Below are positions 28,972-37,388 of a DNA stretch of 64,000 bases, one piece after another. The notes beneath the pieces are model-generated. The model was not told the DNA's origin, made no database searches, and saw nothing but the letters and a program-made list of their open reading frames with translations. A program made the position numbers and the translations under genes. How positions within the stretch are numbered: position 1 is the first letter of the stretch; each line of letters starts with the position of its first letter. Origin of the DNA: an uncultured Eubacteriales bacterium (GTDB lineage Bacteria > Bacillota > Clostridia > Peptostreptococcales > Anaerovoracaceae); assembly GCA_902774265.1 (NCBI GenBank), contig CACYHR010000002.1, positions 1 through 64,000 of the forward strand, read 5' to 3'.

Positions 28972-30015
28972 ATGGGAGCAGTAGTACCTCTTATTCTGAT
29001 AATCCTGGTCATCTTCGTTCTTATCAGGAATATCAGGGTCGTTCCTCAGGAACATGCCTACATCATTGAGAGACTCGGCAAATTCAAGACCGTATGGTTT
29101 GCGGGACTGCATGTCAAGATCCCTCTGATCGATCAGATCGTAAATAAGATATCTCTCAAGGAGCAGGTGTTTGATTTCCCGCCTCAGCCGGTAATCACAA
29201 AGGATAATGTTTCGGTCAAAGTCGATTCAGTAGTATTCTCCAAGGTTTTTGATCCGCAGAAATACACATACGGCGTAGAGAATCCTATTGCCGGTCTTCA
29301 GAATCTCTCCGCGACGACTCTGAGGAGCATAATCGGCGGAATGGAGCTGGATACAACGTTGTCAAGCCGTGAGAACATCAATGCCCAGATGGAGGCCATA
29401 CTGGATGAGGCCACAGATCCGTGGGGGATCAAAGTCAACAGAGTTGAACTCAAAAACATCGATCCGCCTCCTGCAATAGAGGAAGTAATGACTAAGCAGA
29501 TGAGGGCTGAGCGTGAAAGACGTCAGACAGTTCTCGAGGCTCAGGCACATCAGGAATCGGTAGTATCGAGAGCCGAGGGTGACAAGAGGGCAAAGGTCCT
29601 TGCCGCCGAAGCGGAAAAAGAAGCAAAGATCGCTCTGGCTCAGGGTGAAGCCGAGTCCATAAGACTGGTATATGAAGCCCAGGCACAGGGTCTTGAAAAG
29701 CTCAGACAGGCTCATGTGGATGAAAGCGTACTCAAGCTCAAAGGTCTCGAAGCTTTGAGGGATGTAGCTGACGGAAGAGCAACCAAGATATACATGCCTA
29801 CAGATCTCGCAGGCATTGTTTCCACTCTCGGTCTTGCTGCTGAATCGCTTGGTATAGGCGACTCGACTCCTGTTGATCACAGCGCTAAACCGGCAACCGC
29901 ACCTGCTGCAGATCCGTGCATCACATATGAAACAAGCGCTGAGGGCGTTAAAGCAGCTGAGTTCGGCGAAGAACTCAATGCAGACCTCGAAAGCAGACGT
30001 AAAGATATACTGTAA
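28972..30015 (+). CDS. SPFH/band 7 (stomatin-like) membrane protein
   Basis: A 347-residue paraslipin-type protein (YbbK/QmcA group). One N-terminal membrane segment (VVPLILIILVIFVLI) is followed by the band 7 domain (RVVPQEHAYIIERLGKF, VDSVVFSKVFDP) and a long Glu/Ala-rich coiled coil. Such proteins form oligomeric membrane microdomain scaffolds and often cooperate with NfeD or FtsH proteases; neither is adjacent here. Two small hairpins, AGCGGGT-ACCCGCT and CCTGAC-GTCAGG, lie in the 50 bases upstream of the AAAGGAAG site. Confidence 0.9.
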   Translation: MGAVVPLILIILVIFVLIRNIRVVPQEHAYIIERLGKFKTVWFAGLHVKIPLIDQIVNKISLKEQVFDFPPQPVITKDNVSVKVDSVVFSKVFDPQKYTYGVENPIAGLQNLSATTLRSIIGGMELDTTLSSRENINAQMEAILDEATDPWGIKVNRVELKNIDPPPAIEEVMTKQMRAERERRQTVLEAQAHQESVVSRAEGDKRAKVLAAEAEKEAKIALAQGEAESIRLVYEAQAQGLEKLRQAHVDESVLKLKGLEALRDVADGRATKIYMPTDLAGIVSTLGLAAESLGIGDSTPVDHSAKPATAPAADPCITYETSAEGVKAAEFGEELNADLESRRKDIL

Positions 30016-30026
30016 ATAGCTGATAG

Positions 30027-30070
30027 CCGGCCGGGAGATGAACTCAGTCTGCAATTCATTCTCCGGCCGG
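30027..30070 (+). terminator. Probable terminator hairpin after the SPFH gene
   Basis: CCGGCCGG pairs with CCGGCCGG and the stem continues with GAGATGAA against TTCATTCT, with small mismatches. The T-tract is weak. Confidence 0.6.
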
Positions 30071-30105
30071 TTCTATCGAAAAAATCAAAAAATTTCTAAT
30101 TCCTA

Positions 30106-30134
30106 TAGACAAATGACCGATCTTACGCTATAAT
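30106..30134 (+). promoter_or_regulatory. Promoter of tRNA-Glu
   Basis: TAGACA and a consensus TATAAT with a 17-base spacer, ending 22 bases ahead of the tRNA. Confidence 0.8.
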
Positions 30135-30156
30135 ACATCTTGCGCATGAAAAATGT

Positions 30157-30231
30157 GGCGCATTGGTCAAGAGGTTAAGACGTCGCCCTCTCACGGCGGA
30201 ATCTGGGGTTCGATTCCCCAATGCGCTACCA
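30157..30231 (+). tRNA. tRNA-Glu (anticodon CTC)
   Basis: A 75-base cloverleaf with acceptor GGCGCAT/ATGCGCT (first pair G-U), anticodon loop CCCTCTCAC giving CTC, T arm TGGGG-TTCGATT-CCCCA and an encoded CCA. Its last 28 bases form the left copy of a 30-bp direct repeat that recurs at 34880-34909, so the gene served as an integration site while staying intact. Confidence 0.93.
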
Positions 30232-30233
30232 CG
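30204..30233. other. Left attachment-site-like repeat (attL) in tRNA-Glu
   Basis: A 30-base sequence from the T arm through the CCA end of tRNA-Glu plus two bases. It recurs exactly at 34880-34909. This is the classical footprint of site-specific integration by a tyrosine recombinase into a tRNA 3' end. Confidence 0.75.
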
Positions 30234-30239
30234 CAAAAG

Positions 30240-30268
30240 CCCGAAGTTTCAACGACTTCGGGTTTTTT
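30240..30268 (+). terminator. Intrinsic terminator after tRNA-Glu
   Basis: CCCGAAG pairs with CTTCGGG, followed by six T. A near copy with the same stem and flank lies at 45818-45846. Confidence 0.9.
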
Positions 30269-30400
30269 ATTGGTGGTTGAGTTTTTGTAAAAGTGATTGA
30301 CCCTTGATTATTGACAAAATCAATGAGATACTAAACGAAAATACATCGGCATGGCTTGCAACGAAGGTAAAGCCTGATGGATATATTTGGAGGAGGGAAC

Positions 30401-33349
30401 ATGAAGAAAAGGATCTTTAGCCTGGCAGTATCGATACTGATGACCATAGCTCTAATACCGCAGGGCGCAGTGATTGTATTGGCGGAAGATGCTGCAGAGC
30501 CGGACGCAGTGCTCCGGGCTGCTGCAGGAATGGAGGCACCAGAGCAATACACTGAAATCACTGAGGATACCTGGAATATGACTACCGGGATATACAGGGT
30601 GACCAGGGACGTGAAAATCGAAAGCAGCAGGACAGACAACGGCCTCCAGGTAGAAAAGGGTGCGAAAGTGCTCCTCTACATCGATGAAGGCAAGACGCTC
30701 ACCGTGATCGGTAGAGGACCGATTGGGGTTATATGCCCCGGCTACGCGGGTATCCTGCTGCCGGAAGGTTCCACTCTTACTGTTGCGGGCAAGGGCACGC
30801 TGAACGCTACGGGGGGAGATGGCGGAAATGGATTGGAAGGCAATGACGCATATGATTCTAAAATTACCGATAATTTTGTAGAGGTTGGCTACGGCGGCAG
30901 GAACGACTGGTATCCTCACCGCAGTTATATGGAACTCGCGGCCGGCGGCTGTGGTGCCGGCGCGGGCATCGGCACTGACGGCGGATATGGCGGAGTCGGT
31001 GGCGCAGGGGGCGAACATCATTACGCCGCTACTGACTCAGATAGTAACAAATATGGTAATGAAGGTGGAGCTGGGACGCCGGGAACTGCGGCCGAACCGG
31101 CCGGCACCCTGATCGTCACAGGCTCGGTCACCGTGAACGCAAAGGGCGGCAAGGCCGGCCAGGGCGGCCGTGGCGGCGATTGGGGTAGTTACGCCGAAAA
31201 GAAATTTAAGTGGACCGGGGTCTCCGCCGGCACCTCAGGCGGCGGCGGCGGAGGCGGCGGCGGCGGTGCCGCCGACGGCATCGGATGTGGCGGCTCCGGA
31301 GGCGGAGGCGGCGGTGGCGGTGCCAGTGCCAACGTCGACGGTGAACGCGCGCTCTTCGAAGCGTGCGACCTCGACGATCTCTGGGGCCACGGCGGAGAAG
31401 GCGGTGCCTCCTGGGACGGCAACCCCGGCGAGCGTGGAAGAGAGGGCTCTAACGGTGGAGATGACACCAGCGCGTCCAGAAAGTATGCCAAGGCCGGTGG
31501 CGCGGGCGGCGCAAGCCCGGCTCGCAAGACGGTGGCATTCTATACGTACAAGAGCAGCGCGTCTGATAACCCGACAGTCAATTGCACCACAGGGAGCGGT
31601 GTCACCAGAAGTGCGACTTCTCTGGGCAGCCTGCAGGAGTTCATGAGCAAGGGCGGTAGCCTGGTCAGCAGCGGGACGGCCCAATATGATGGTAATCAGC
31701 ACGGCGTGTCGGTAGACGGCTCGAACAAGCTGTCAACACAGGAAGCCAACGTTCTTCTGGCGCAGGAGGGCGGCGACTGGCCCGACTCTGGGACGGTTAC
31801 CATAGACGGCTTTGATGTGTCCTACTCGATCGCATATTATGACGAAGCGGGCAGCAAGCTGGAGACAGCCCCTGTGATGCCGGGGCAATACGCTGCAGTC
31901 GTGACGTTCACGAGCGAGAACCCGGAATACTGCGGTGACTGGGTAGAGACGTTCACCATCGCCAAAAAACAGGTGGAAAAGCCAACCCCAAGGGCGCTCG
32001 TGTTCAAGTGCGGGAACTGGTACACCGGCGAGGGAGCGCAGCAGGACGCGTTCCAGGGCCTTGAAGAGACCGACTACAAGTTTGTTCCGAACAAGAAGGC
32101 TGCCGATGGCACAACCAGCCTCAGGTCAGCAAAGGCAGCCGGCAGCTATCAGGCGTGCTTCAGGCTGAAGGATCCTGAGACGTGTGCATGGGCCGGCGAG
32201 CCGGATGATGCTGCAGAGGTCTGGGTCCCATGGTCCATCGCGCTGCAGGAATTCGACGCAAATGACTCTGAGATAACTTATTGGGGCACGGCTTATGACA
32301 ATACTGTCACCACTGTCGAATACACCGGCGAGCCGGTCTGGGTGCGTCCGTGGTTCACATATGCCAAAGAAGCCGATGGTAAATATCCTGAATGGTTCAC
32401 TCACTGGGGCAGCAAGGACAGGCCAACTACCGACAGACGCTCGACAGCCGTCTTCTATATGAAGGGAATGAATGACCGCGAGGGACTCGTTGGCTATCAT
32501 ACCAATGCTGACGGCAGCCTCGATCTGGTTACGGCAGAGCAGGTCTATGCCTGGGTGAACGGCGTGGATATCGACGGAGAGCACAAGCCCGTACAGAGCG
32601 GTGACAAAGTCTGGTACAAGACAGGTGAAGATGGATGGAAGGTACCTCTTGCAGTTGAAGGGACCCGCCCTGAGGGAGCCGAGGGCTATGTCATCGCGCG
32701 CGACTACGCTTACGCCGACAAGCTCGGCGTGAAGGACCCGGGCATCTACCAGGCATATGCGTGGTTCGACGACGGTGCAGGCTTCGCATCTACCTCGCTG
32801 GCTGAGGCCACTGTCGAGGTCAGGGGTACCATCTCCGATGCCAAAGTTACCGGTATAAAGGACAAGACCTACACTGGCAAGAAGCTTACACAATCTAAGC
32901 TCAAGGTAGTCCTGGATGGCAAAACACTTGTAAAGGGAAAAGACTATAAGGTCACTTATACAGACAACACGAATGCCGGAACTGCAAAAGTCGAGATCAC
33001 CGGTATCAATGAACAGGATGGAATGATCATCAAGACCTTCAAGATCGCAAAAGCCACCCAGAAGGTCAAGGCTGTAACTCCGAAGAACGACGCAACAAAG
33101 AATCTTGCTATCGGCAAGTCTTTCACGATCAAAGCTACTGCTTCAAAAGAGCAGGGAACGGCTCAGTTCAAGAAGGTCTCCGGAAACAAAAAGCTGAAGA
33201 TCTCTTCCACCGGTAAAGTGACTGCTGAGAAAGGTCTGAAAAAAGGCAAGACATACACACTTAAGTACAAAGTACGGATCAAAGCAACAGAGAACTGCAA
33301 GACAACGAAGTATGTCACCAGGACAGTCAAAATCAAGATCAGTAAATAA
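30401..33349 (+). CDS. Large secreted glycine-rich surface protein
   Basis: A 982-residue exported protein. The signal peptide is KKRIFSLAVSILMTIALIP with cleavage near VLAEDA. Residues 100-370 form a Gly-rich beta-helix-like region with runs of up to ten or more glycines. Two stretches resemble MBG/YDG-type Ig-like repeats, and the C-terminal 170 residues have the pattern TYTGKKLTQSKLKVVLDG ... DYKVTYTDNTNAGTA followed by a Lys-rich Ig-like unit. There is no LPXTG sorting motif, so attachment is unclear. The Gly-rich segment is much richer in G and C than its neighbours. Start: ATG after GGAGGAGGG. Likely an adhesin or matrix protein carried on the island. Confidence 0.8.
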   Translation: MKKRIFSLAVSILMTIALIPQGAVIVLAEDAAEPDAVLRAAAGMEAPEQYTEITEDTWNMTTGIYRVTRDVKIESSRTDNGLQVEKGAKVLLYIDEGKTLTVIGRGPIGVICPGYAGILLPEGSTLTVAGKGTLNATGGDGGNGLEGNDAYDSKITDNFVEVGYGGRNDWYPHRSYMELAAGGCGAGAGIGTDGGYGGVGGAGGEHHYAATDSDSNKYGNEGGAGTPGTAAEPAGTLIVTGSVTVNAKGGKAGQGGRGGDWGSYAEKKFKWTGVSAGTSGGGGGGGGGGAADGIGCGGSGGGGGGGGASANVDGERALFEACDLDDLWGHGGEGGASWDGNPGERGREGSNGGDDTSASRKYAKAGGAGGASPARKTVAFYTYKSSASDNPTVNCTTGSGVTRSATSLGSLQEFMSKGGSLVSSGTAQYDGNQHGVSVDGSNKLSTQEANVLLAQEGGDWPDSGTVTIDGFDVSYSIAYYDEAGSKLETAPVMPGQYAAVVTFTSENPEYCGDWVETFTIAKKQVEKPTPRALVFKCGNWYTGEGAQQDAFQGLEETDYKFVPNKKAADGTTSLRSAKAAGSYQACFRLKDPETCAWAGEPDDAAEVWVPWSIALQEFDANDSEITYWGTAYDNTVTTVEYTGEPVWVRPWFTYAKEADGKYPEWFTHWGSKDRPTTDRRSTAVFYMKGMNDREGLVGYHTNADGSLDLVTAEQVYAWVNGVDIDGEHKPVQSGDKVWYKTGEDGWKVPLAVEGTRPEGAEGYVIARDYAYADKLGVKDPGIYQAYAWFDDGAGFASTSLAEATVEVRGTISDAKVTGIKDKTYTGKKLTQSKLKVVLDGKTLVKGKDYKVTYTDNTNAGTAKVEITGINEQDGMIIKTFKIAKATQKVKAVTPKNDATKNLAIGKSFTIKATASKEQGTAQFKKVSGNKKLKISSTGKVTAEKGLKKGKTYTLKYKVRIKATENCKTTKYVTRTVKIKISK

Positions 33350-33380
33350 GTAGATTACAGGTAAATTAAGTAAGCGGCAG

Positions 33381-33405
33381 GGCTCCGTTCGTGAAGAGCG
33401 GGGCC
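33381..33405 (+). terminator. Possible terminator after the Gly-rich protein
   Basis: GGCTCCG can pair with CGGGGCC (one G-T pair), followed by a loose T/C-rich tract. Confidence 0.4.
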
Positions 33406-33458
33406 TCTTCTGTTATTTACGCGCATCAAAAATCTAGTGGCGTGAGGTGGAAACAGTC

Positions 33459-33602
33459 TTATTCCTGTGTAAGCAATTCTATGTGCTTTGTAGCTACAGC
33501 TATCTGTCTTGACATGCTTTTTATTACTTCCATCGAGTTTTTCGGGTTCATGGCAAGTTCCTTGAGGACAGAACTGTAGTAGCCTTCGAAGAACTGTTCC
33601 AT
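33459..33602 (-). pseudogene. Short reverse reading frame, possible gene remnant
   Basis: A 47-codon frame beginning MEQFFEGYYSSVLKELAM and ending KHIELLTQE. Its composition (helical, amphipathic, balanced charges) looks protein-like and upstream codons remain open for about 17 more residues (ending GYLDTI), then run into the VaFE fragment on the other strand. No ribosome site is seen. I do not recognise the family; it is probably the C-terminal tail of a truncated gene. Confidence 0.35.
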
Positions 33603-33863
33603 AATGGTGTCAAGATATCCGTACACGCTGATATAAACGACGAAGAGCAGTCAGTATACTATCCATGGATCAGGACAAGAGCGGAAGATGCCAAGAATGG
33701 CGCAAAGGAAACTCAGGTCTCACCTGATACTGAGATCGTAGATCACGTATACTATAGAAACCTGCTTCCTGGTAAGTATATGCTCGAGGGAGTTCTGATG
33801 GATAAGCAGTCAGAGGACGGCTATCTGCATGACTCTGAAGGAAATAAAGTTACAGCCACTTGA
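33603..33863 (+). pseudogene. Fragment of a VaFE-repeat surface-anchored protein
   Basis: An open stretch of about 86 codons without a start encodes TEIVDHVYYRNLLPGKYMLEG followed by VLMDKQSEDGYLHDSEGNKV, which matches the repeat unit of VaFE (thioester/isopeptide-type adhesin) proteins: IVD-x-V-x-Y-x-x-L-x-PG-x-Y-x-L-x-G-x-LMDK. It stops at an in-frame TGA. Full adhesins have many such repeats, a signal peptide and LPXTG; none are present, so this is a relic. Confidence 0.7.
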
Positions 33864-33891
33864 AATGACACTGTCGAGCGTATATGACAAG

Positions 33892-33919
33892 TTGACTAAT
33901 AATGATTGCGTGCTACAAT
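33892..33919 (+). promoter_or_regulatory. Promoter of the three-gene cassette
   Basis: TTGACT and TACAAT with a 16-base spacer, about 50 bases ahead of the first cassette gene. Confidence 0.6.
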
Positions 33920-33967
33920 AAATATATACAGAATAGCCATGGCCTATTTTGAATGGGGATCATATCA

Positions 33968-34267
33968 ATGGAAACAATAAGCAGTGAAAAAGATAATAGA
34001 AAAGTTGCTGTTCTCAGCAGCTTTGACAAGTATACGACATTTTCGATTGGCGGAACCACTTTGACATTCCGAACATGTGATGGCCTTGAAAGGTATACAG
34101 AGGTCAAGCTTTGGGATGCAGGATATATCGAAGTAATGGCGAAATATATACATGAGCCGCAAGAGATTGAAGAATACATTGATTTAGATCCGGTATTAGA
34201 AGATCTTTACATGGACAAGGAATCGTTTTTGAGTCAGATAAGGGAAGTGAGGATCGAGTATGCCTGA
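33968..34267 (+). CDS. Hypothetical protein, first gene of island cassette
   Basis: A 99-residue acidic protein of unrecognised family (METISSEKDNRKVAVLSSF ... FRTCDGLERYTEVKLWDAG). The C-terminal half is rich in Glu and Asp. The ATG at 33968 is favoured by GGGGAT upstream; 33953 is an alternative. Its stop overlaps the next start by 8 bases, so the two are translationally coupled. The overlap chain of three small genes behind one promoter resembles toxin-antitoxin or small defence modules, but nothing in this sequence proves that. Confidence 0.6.
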   Translation: METISSEKDNRKVAVLSSFDKYTTFSIGGTTLTFRTCDGLERYTEVKLWDAGYIEVMAKYIHEPQEIEEYIDLDPVLEDLYMDKESFLSQIREVRIEYA

Positions 34268-34499
34268 TAATGAATTGAAGATAATAGCAGCAAAAGCAAA
34301 TTTCATTGTTAACGGTTATGCTTTTACAGAACGAGACGATGGGTTTGTCAGCATTTTGAACCTGGAACATCCGGAATGCGCCATGGTCGTAGATCATAAT
34401 GGCGAACTGATCGAAACAAATATGGATGCCATAGAGCAAACCATTGTTCTTAATCTATGTAAAAAAAATTTGCAGTTTCTGGAGGTGCAGGATGCCTAA
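34260..34499 (+). CDS. Hypothetical protein, second gene of island cassette
   Basis: A 79-residue acidic protein (PDNELKIIAAKANFIVNGYAF ... ILNLEHPECAMVVDHNGEL). No family recognised. The HPECAMVVDHNGELIET stretch looks like a small beta-sheet domain. It overlaps both neighbours by 8 bases, implying fixed stoichiometry of the three products. Confidence 0.6.
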   Translation: MPDNELKIIAAKANFIVNGYAFTERDDGFVSILNLEHPECAMVVDHNGELIETNMDAIEQTIVLNLCKKNLQFLEVQDA

Positions 34500-34776
34500 A
34501 TACTTCAGAGACAGGATCGCAGATCACTATCTGTATTTTACATCTCAATGTATAGTTGAAGCTATGCATGTGCATGCAAGTGATAAGAAATTGACTGAAA
34601 AGAATTCCGCCAAATTTTTTGTGCGCTCTGATGGAAGCTCTGTTCTGCAGCATAGGGGCGACCTCACAGATAGAGAAGTCAGTATAATACAAAAGTTTAT
34701 TAAAGAGAACTATCTTGATATGTATCGGACATGGAAAACCTTTGGAGGACAGGATTTTTATAAAAAGGAACAATAA
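34492..34776 (+). CDS. DUF4160-like protein, third gene of island cassette
   Basis: A 94-residue basic protein. The pattern MHVHASDKK ... SAKFFVRSDGSSVLQHRGDL ... IIQKFIKENYLDMYRTWKTF fits DUF4160, a small family often found beside a DUF2442-type partner in toxin-antitoxin-like pairs. GGAGGT lies five bases ahead of the ATG. The partners here are not DUF2442 by eye, so the cassette may be a variant. Function unknown. Confidence 0.65.
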   Translation: MPKYFRDRIADHYLYFTSQCIVEAMHVHASDKKLTEKNSAKFFVRSDGSSVLQHRGDLTDREVSIIQKFIKENYLDMYRTWKTFGGQDFYKKEQ

Positions 34777-34879
34777 GGTTTTACCGAGTGGATCAATATG
34801 CCGGTGATTGAGCAGGTGGTTGACCTGACCTGAGTGATGCACGAACCTCCTTTCTTTTCAAGGGTTTCATGGCACGCAT

Positions 34880-34909
34880 TGGGGTTCGATTCCCCAATGC
34901 GCTACCACG
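34880..34909. other. Right attachment-site-like repeat (attR)
   Basis: Exact 30-base copy of the tRNA-Glu 3' end. Here it is preceded by GCAT, so that GCATTGGGG and CCCCAATGC form a longer 9-bp hairpin than in the tRNA itself. Confidence 0.75.
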
Positions 34910-35065
34910 ACAGGCTCGGAATCGTAAGGTTTCGAGACCTTTTTAATGTCAAAAGTTAATCAAAAAGTTCATCTGTACAAAGCTTCGATCTTTACAGCGC
35001 TCAGAAGCTAAGGAAGATGAGGAACAGATTATATGAGCGTATCAGATTTAGAGGAGTTTTAGAGA

Positions 35066-35974
35066 ATGGAATGGGAAACGGGTTTAATTGTATGGCTGCA
35101 GAAGAATCTCAGTGCTCCGGGAGAATTTTCAAAGTATCTTGATTTCTTTGGCGCTGAGACAGGGATGCTGCTGGTTGTACTGATTGTAATGTTTTGCTGG
35201 AAAAAGGAAGTGGGGCAGAAGCTTGCGTTGGTGGTCTCCTGTGTGAATATGTGGCTGCCGATGATCAAATCAATTGTGCTCAGACCAAGACCCTATATGG
35301 AGTATCCGTACAGGATAAAACCACTTGCTTTGTCGGATGAAGAAGCGGCAGCTATGGATGTGGCGGCTCAGGGTTATTCTTTTCCAAGTATGCATAGCGC
35401 ATCCATCCCTGCACTGTATTTTATGCTTGCAAAGGAAGTTAAAAAGAAATGGTGCTGGATCTTAGCGACAGTTCTTACTGTGTTGGTGGGATTCTCCAGA
35501 GTTGTAGCGGGCATGCACTATCCGACGGATGTACTGGCAGGCTGGATACTGGGATTTGCAGTTGTGGGAATATTTACGCTGCTTGACCGATATGTACATG
35601 AGGAATGGTTATATCATCTGATATTGCTGATATCAGCATTACCGGGAGTCTTTTTTGTGCGAACAACGGATTACTTTACTGCTCTGGGGTGTCTTATAGG
35701 CGTTGTAGCGGCAATCTATTTTGAACGTAAGTATGTAAATTATCAGAATACACGGAAGATTATATCAATGATCCTGCGGGTAGCCGGTGCCATATTATTA
35801 TATCTTGTGGTAAATACACTATTAAAGCTTCCTTTTGACAAGGAGTTTTTGGCAGGGTCAAGTCTCGGTGCTCTTTTAATCAGAACAGGTCGGTATGCGA
35901 TCGTCATGTTCCTTATTACGGGTGTATATCCAAAGATCTTCCCTTTGTTTGAGAGGATTGGAAAAAAACAATGA
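35066..35974 (+). CDS. PAP2-superfamily membrane phosphatase
   Basis: A 302-residue integral membrane protein with about seven hydrophobic segments. The three phosphatase motifs are seen: KSIVLRPRPYM, SFPSMHSAS (the usual PSGH appears as PSMH) and SRVVAGMHYPTDV. Relatives dephosphorylate undecaprenyl pyrophosphate or phosphatidic acid. The Gly to Met change in motif 2 is tolerated in several Clostridial members. TTTAGAGGAG precedes the ATG. It is the first intact chromosomal gene after the island. Confidence 0.87.
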   Translation: MEWETGLIVWLQKNLSAPGEFSKYLDFFGAETGMLLVVLIVMFCWKKEVGQKLALVVSCVNMWLPMIKSIVLRPRPYMEYPYRIKPLALSDEEAAAMDVAAQGYSFPSMHSASIPALYFMLAKEVKKKWCWILATVLTVLVGFSRVVAGMHYPTDVLAGWILGFAVVGIFTLLDRYVHEEWLYHLILLISALPGVFFVRTTDYFTALGCLIGVVAAIYFERKYVNYQNTRKIISMILRVAGAILLYLVVNTLLKLPFDKEFLAGSSLGALLIRTGRYAIVMFLITGVYPKIFPLFERIGKKQ

Positions 35975-36223
35975 CTTCAACATGGAGGATTAACAAAAGG
36001 GTATTTCACCATCACAGTCAGCTGTAAGTATACACTCTGTCAATCATGCAGACAGTTACCTTGCAGGTGATTTCGGTATGTCCAGAATGAATTAATGTTA
36101 TGAACGAAAAAGGAATTCACCCGGCCTATTTGTCTTTAAATCAATCAAGTTACTGCAGATTTTCCAGCAGTCAACTGAGTGTGTTATACTATCCCATCTT
36201 TGACAGTTGCAAAGATGCAATGA
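35975..36223. other. Intergenic remnant with small hairpin
   Basis: About 250 bases without a convincing gene. A 30-codon open stretch ending HADSYLAGDFGMSRMN looks like a coding scrap. ATCTTTG-acagttg-CAAAGAT at 36197-36217 is an inverted repeat near the distal end of the transposase remnant and could be part of an IS end. Confidence 0.4.
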
Positions 36224-36261
36224 GCCGGAGAGCCTGTGTTTTCAAGGCCTCCGGCTTTTTG
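36224..36261. terminator. Hairpin with T-tract near the transposase end
   Basis: AGCCGGAG pairs with CTCCGGCT (stem extended by AGCC/GGC), followed by TTTTT on the plus strand. Confidence 0.6.
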
Positions 36262-36288
36262 AGCGAAATAAAGTAGTTGTATGTAAAT

Positions 36289-37092
36289 CTACTTAAGATG
36301 TTTTCTTATGTATTTTTGTATATCCTTCGGCCGGTAGTGTACTCTGTCGAGAGGAAGCCCCGTGAGTTTGACGAGAGCATCCAGAGCAGAACTTCCGGTA
36401 TACAGAGCCATGTACTCAACATCGTGTACATTCGTAACATTCATAGCTTTCAGTGTGTCGATCAGATCATCCGTCGTGACATGGGTCCCCTGATCATCAA
36501 GCAGGCACTCAAGCAGCCTGTATACCAGAAGTGCGGTATAACAGATCATAAAGTGAGCCTTGATCCTGTCAGGGCTATTGTGGTAGAACGGTCTGCCGTT
36601 GAAGTGAGTCTTCATTATCCTGAAACATTCTTCTATCTTGTATCGCTTTTCCATCACGGCAAGAATGTCTTTTGCAGGATCATCGAGGTTGGTGGCTACA
36701 GCATAGAAACCATCATACTTTTCTTCCTCGGCGATCTTCTCATTATCCAGTATATATTTAACTTTCGCATCTTCGCCGTCTTTCGCTTTGGCGATGCGCT
36801 TCATGAAACGCCTGACGTCGTTAGGACCCTTCTTTATCTCTTCGGGATCGCCGCCTTTCAACATCTCTTTCGCACGCTCTATCTGTCTGTTCCTGACAGA
36901 TCGCTGGTATTCCATCATCTTTCTTGAGAAAGTGACGATGACGTACTGATCGATCACTCCCTTAGCCTTCTGCTTCCTGAACTTGCCGTTCTTAAGCTGC
37001 TTGAATTCGAAGAGGCCTAGATCCATAGCCAGTTCCGCCGGGATCAGCTTGTAGATCCGGTCATTGTACAGAGCGAGACTGTCTGGAACGAA
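36289..37092 (-). pseudogene. IS1634-family transposase, 5'-truncated
   Basis: About 265 C-terminal residues of an IS4-superfamily transposase of the IS1634 type. The YREK-like block EKRYKIEECFRIMKTHFNG, preceded by DGFYAVATN and followed by RIKAHFMICYTALLVYRLLE, is diagnostic. An open frame continues upstream of the first ATG (SLALYNDRIYKLIPAELAM) until it breaks at about 37092. Full members have 500-600 residues, so the N-terminal half is lost. The break coincides with the start of an HsdR fragment on the other strand. Confidence 0.85.
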
Positions 37093-37095
37093 AGT

Positions 37096-37388
37096 TCAAA
37101 AGACGTCCCGTAATGTTCACGACAAACGGATTTGAGACGTACTATTGGGATGACAGGACCGGCCCGCAGCGTAAGGTGAGCGGCCTTTTCAGCAAAGACG
37201 ACCTGCAGAAACTCGTCAATCGCAGGGAGGAGCGCAAAGCGCTTAACGAGATTCCGATCGACGATAAAATAACTGACAGATATTACCAGAAAGAAGCCAT
37301 ACGCGCAGTCTGTGAACAGCTTGAGCATGGATTCCGCAAAAATCTGCTCGTCATGGCGACCGGTCGTGGAAGGTCGAAAACGGGATAG
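37096..37388 (+). pseudogene. hsdR: Type I restriction enzyme R subunit (HsdR) fragment
   Basis: About 97 codons matching the start of the HsdR motor region: RPVMFTTNGFETYYWDD, PQRKVSGLFSKDDLQ, IDDKITDRYYQKEAI and RKNLLVMATG. The Walker A should read GTGKTRT but here is GRGRSKT, then a stop, so the ATPase is destroyed. Upstream it abuts the transposase break. No hsdM or hsdS lies nearby. Confidence 0.85.

Larger units (their letters stand above)
30204..34909. mobile_element. Small tRNA-Glu island bounded by direct repeats
   Basis: 4.7 kb between 30-bp direct repeats derived from the tRNA-Glu 3' end. Cargo: a large secreted Gly-rich protein, a broken VaFE-type adhesin piece, a short reverse reading frame and a three-gene cassette with its own promoter. 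No integrase or excisionase gene is present, so it is probably a remnant or is mobilised in trans. Boundaries are seen; the mobile origin is inferred. Confidence 0.65.

Noticed and set aside
31189..31702. Long overlapping reading frames opposite and alongside the Gly-rich protein
   Set aside because: Pro/Ala/Ser-rich frames arise automatically from GGC-rich codons; no ribosome sites or family features.
35999..36095. Thirty-codon frame ending HADSYLAGDFGMSRMN
   Set aside because: Too short and unrecognised; no start or ribosome site. Left as a possible coding scrap.
36277..36927. Forward 216-codon frame across the transposase remnant
   Set aside because: It is the complement of the IS1634-type transposase; the reverse strand carries all the recognisable motifs.
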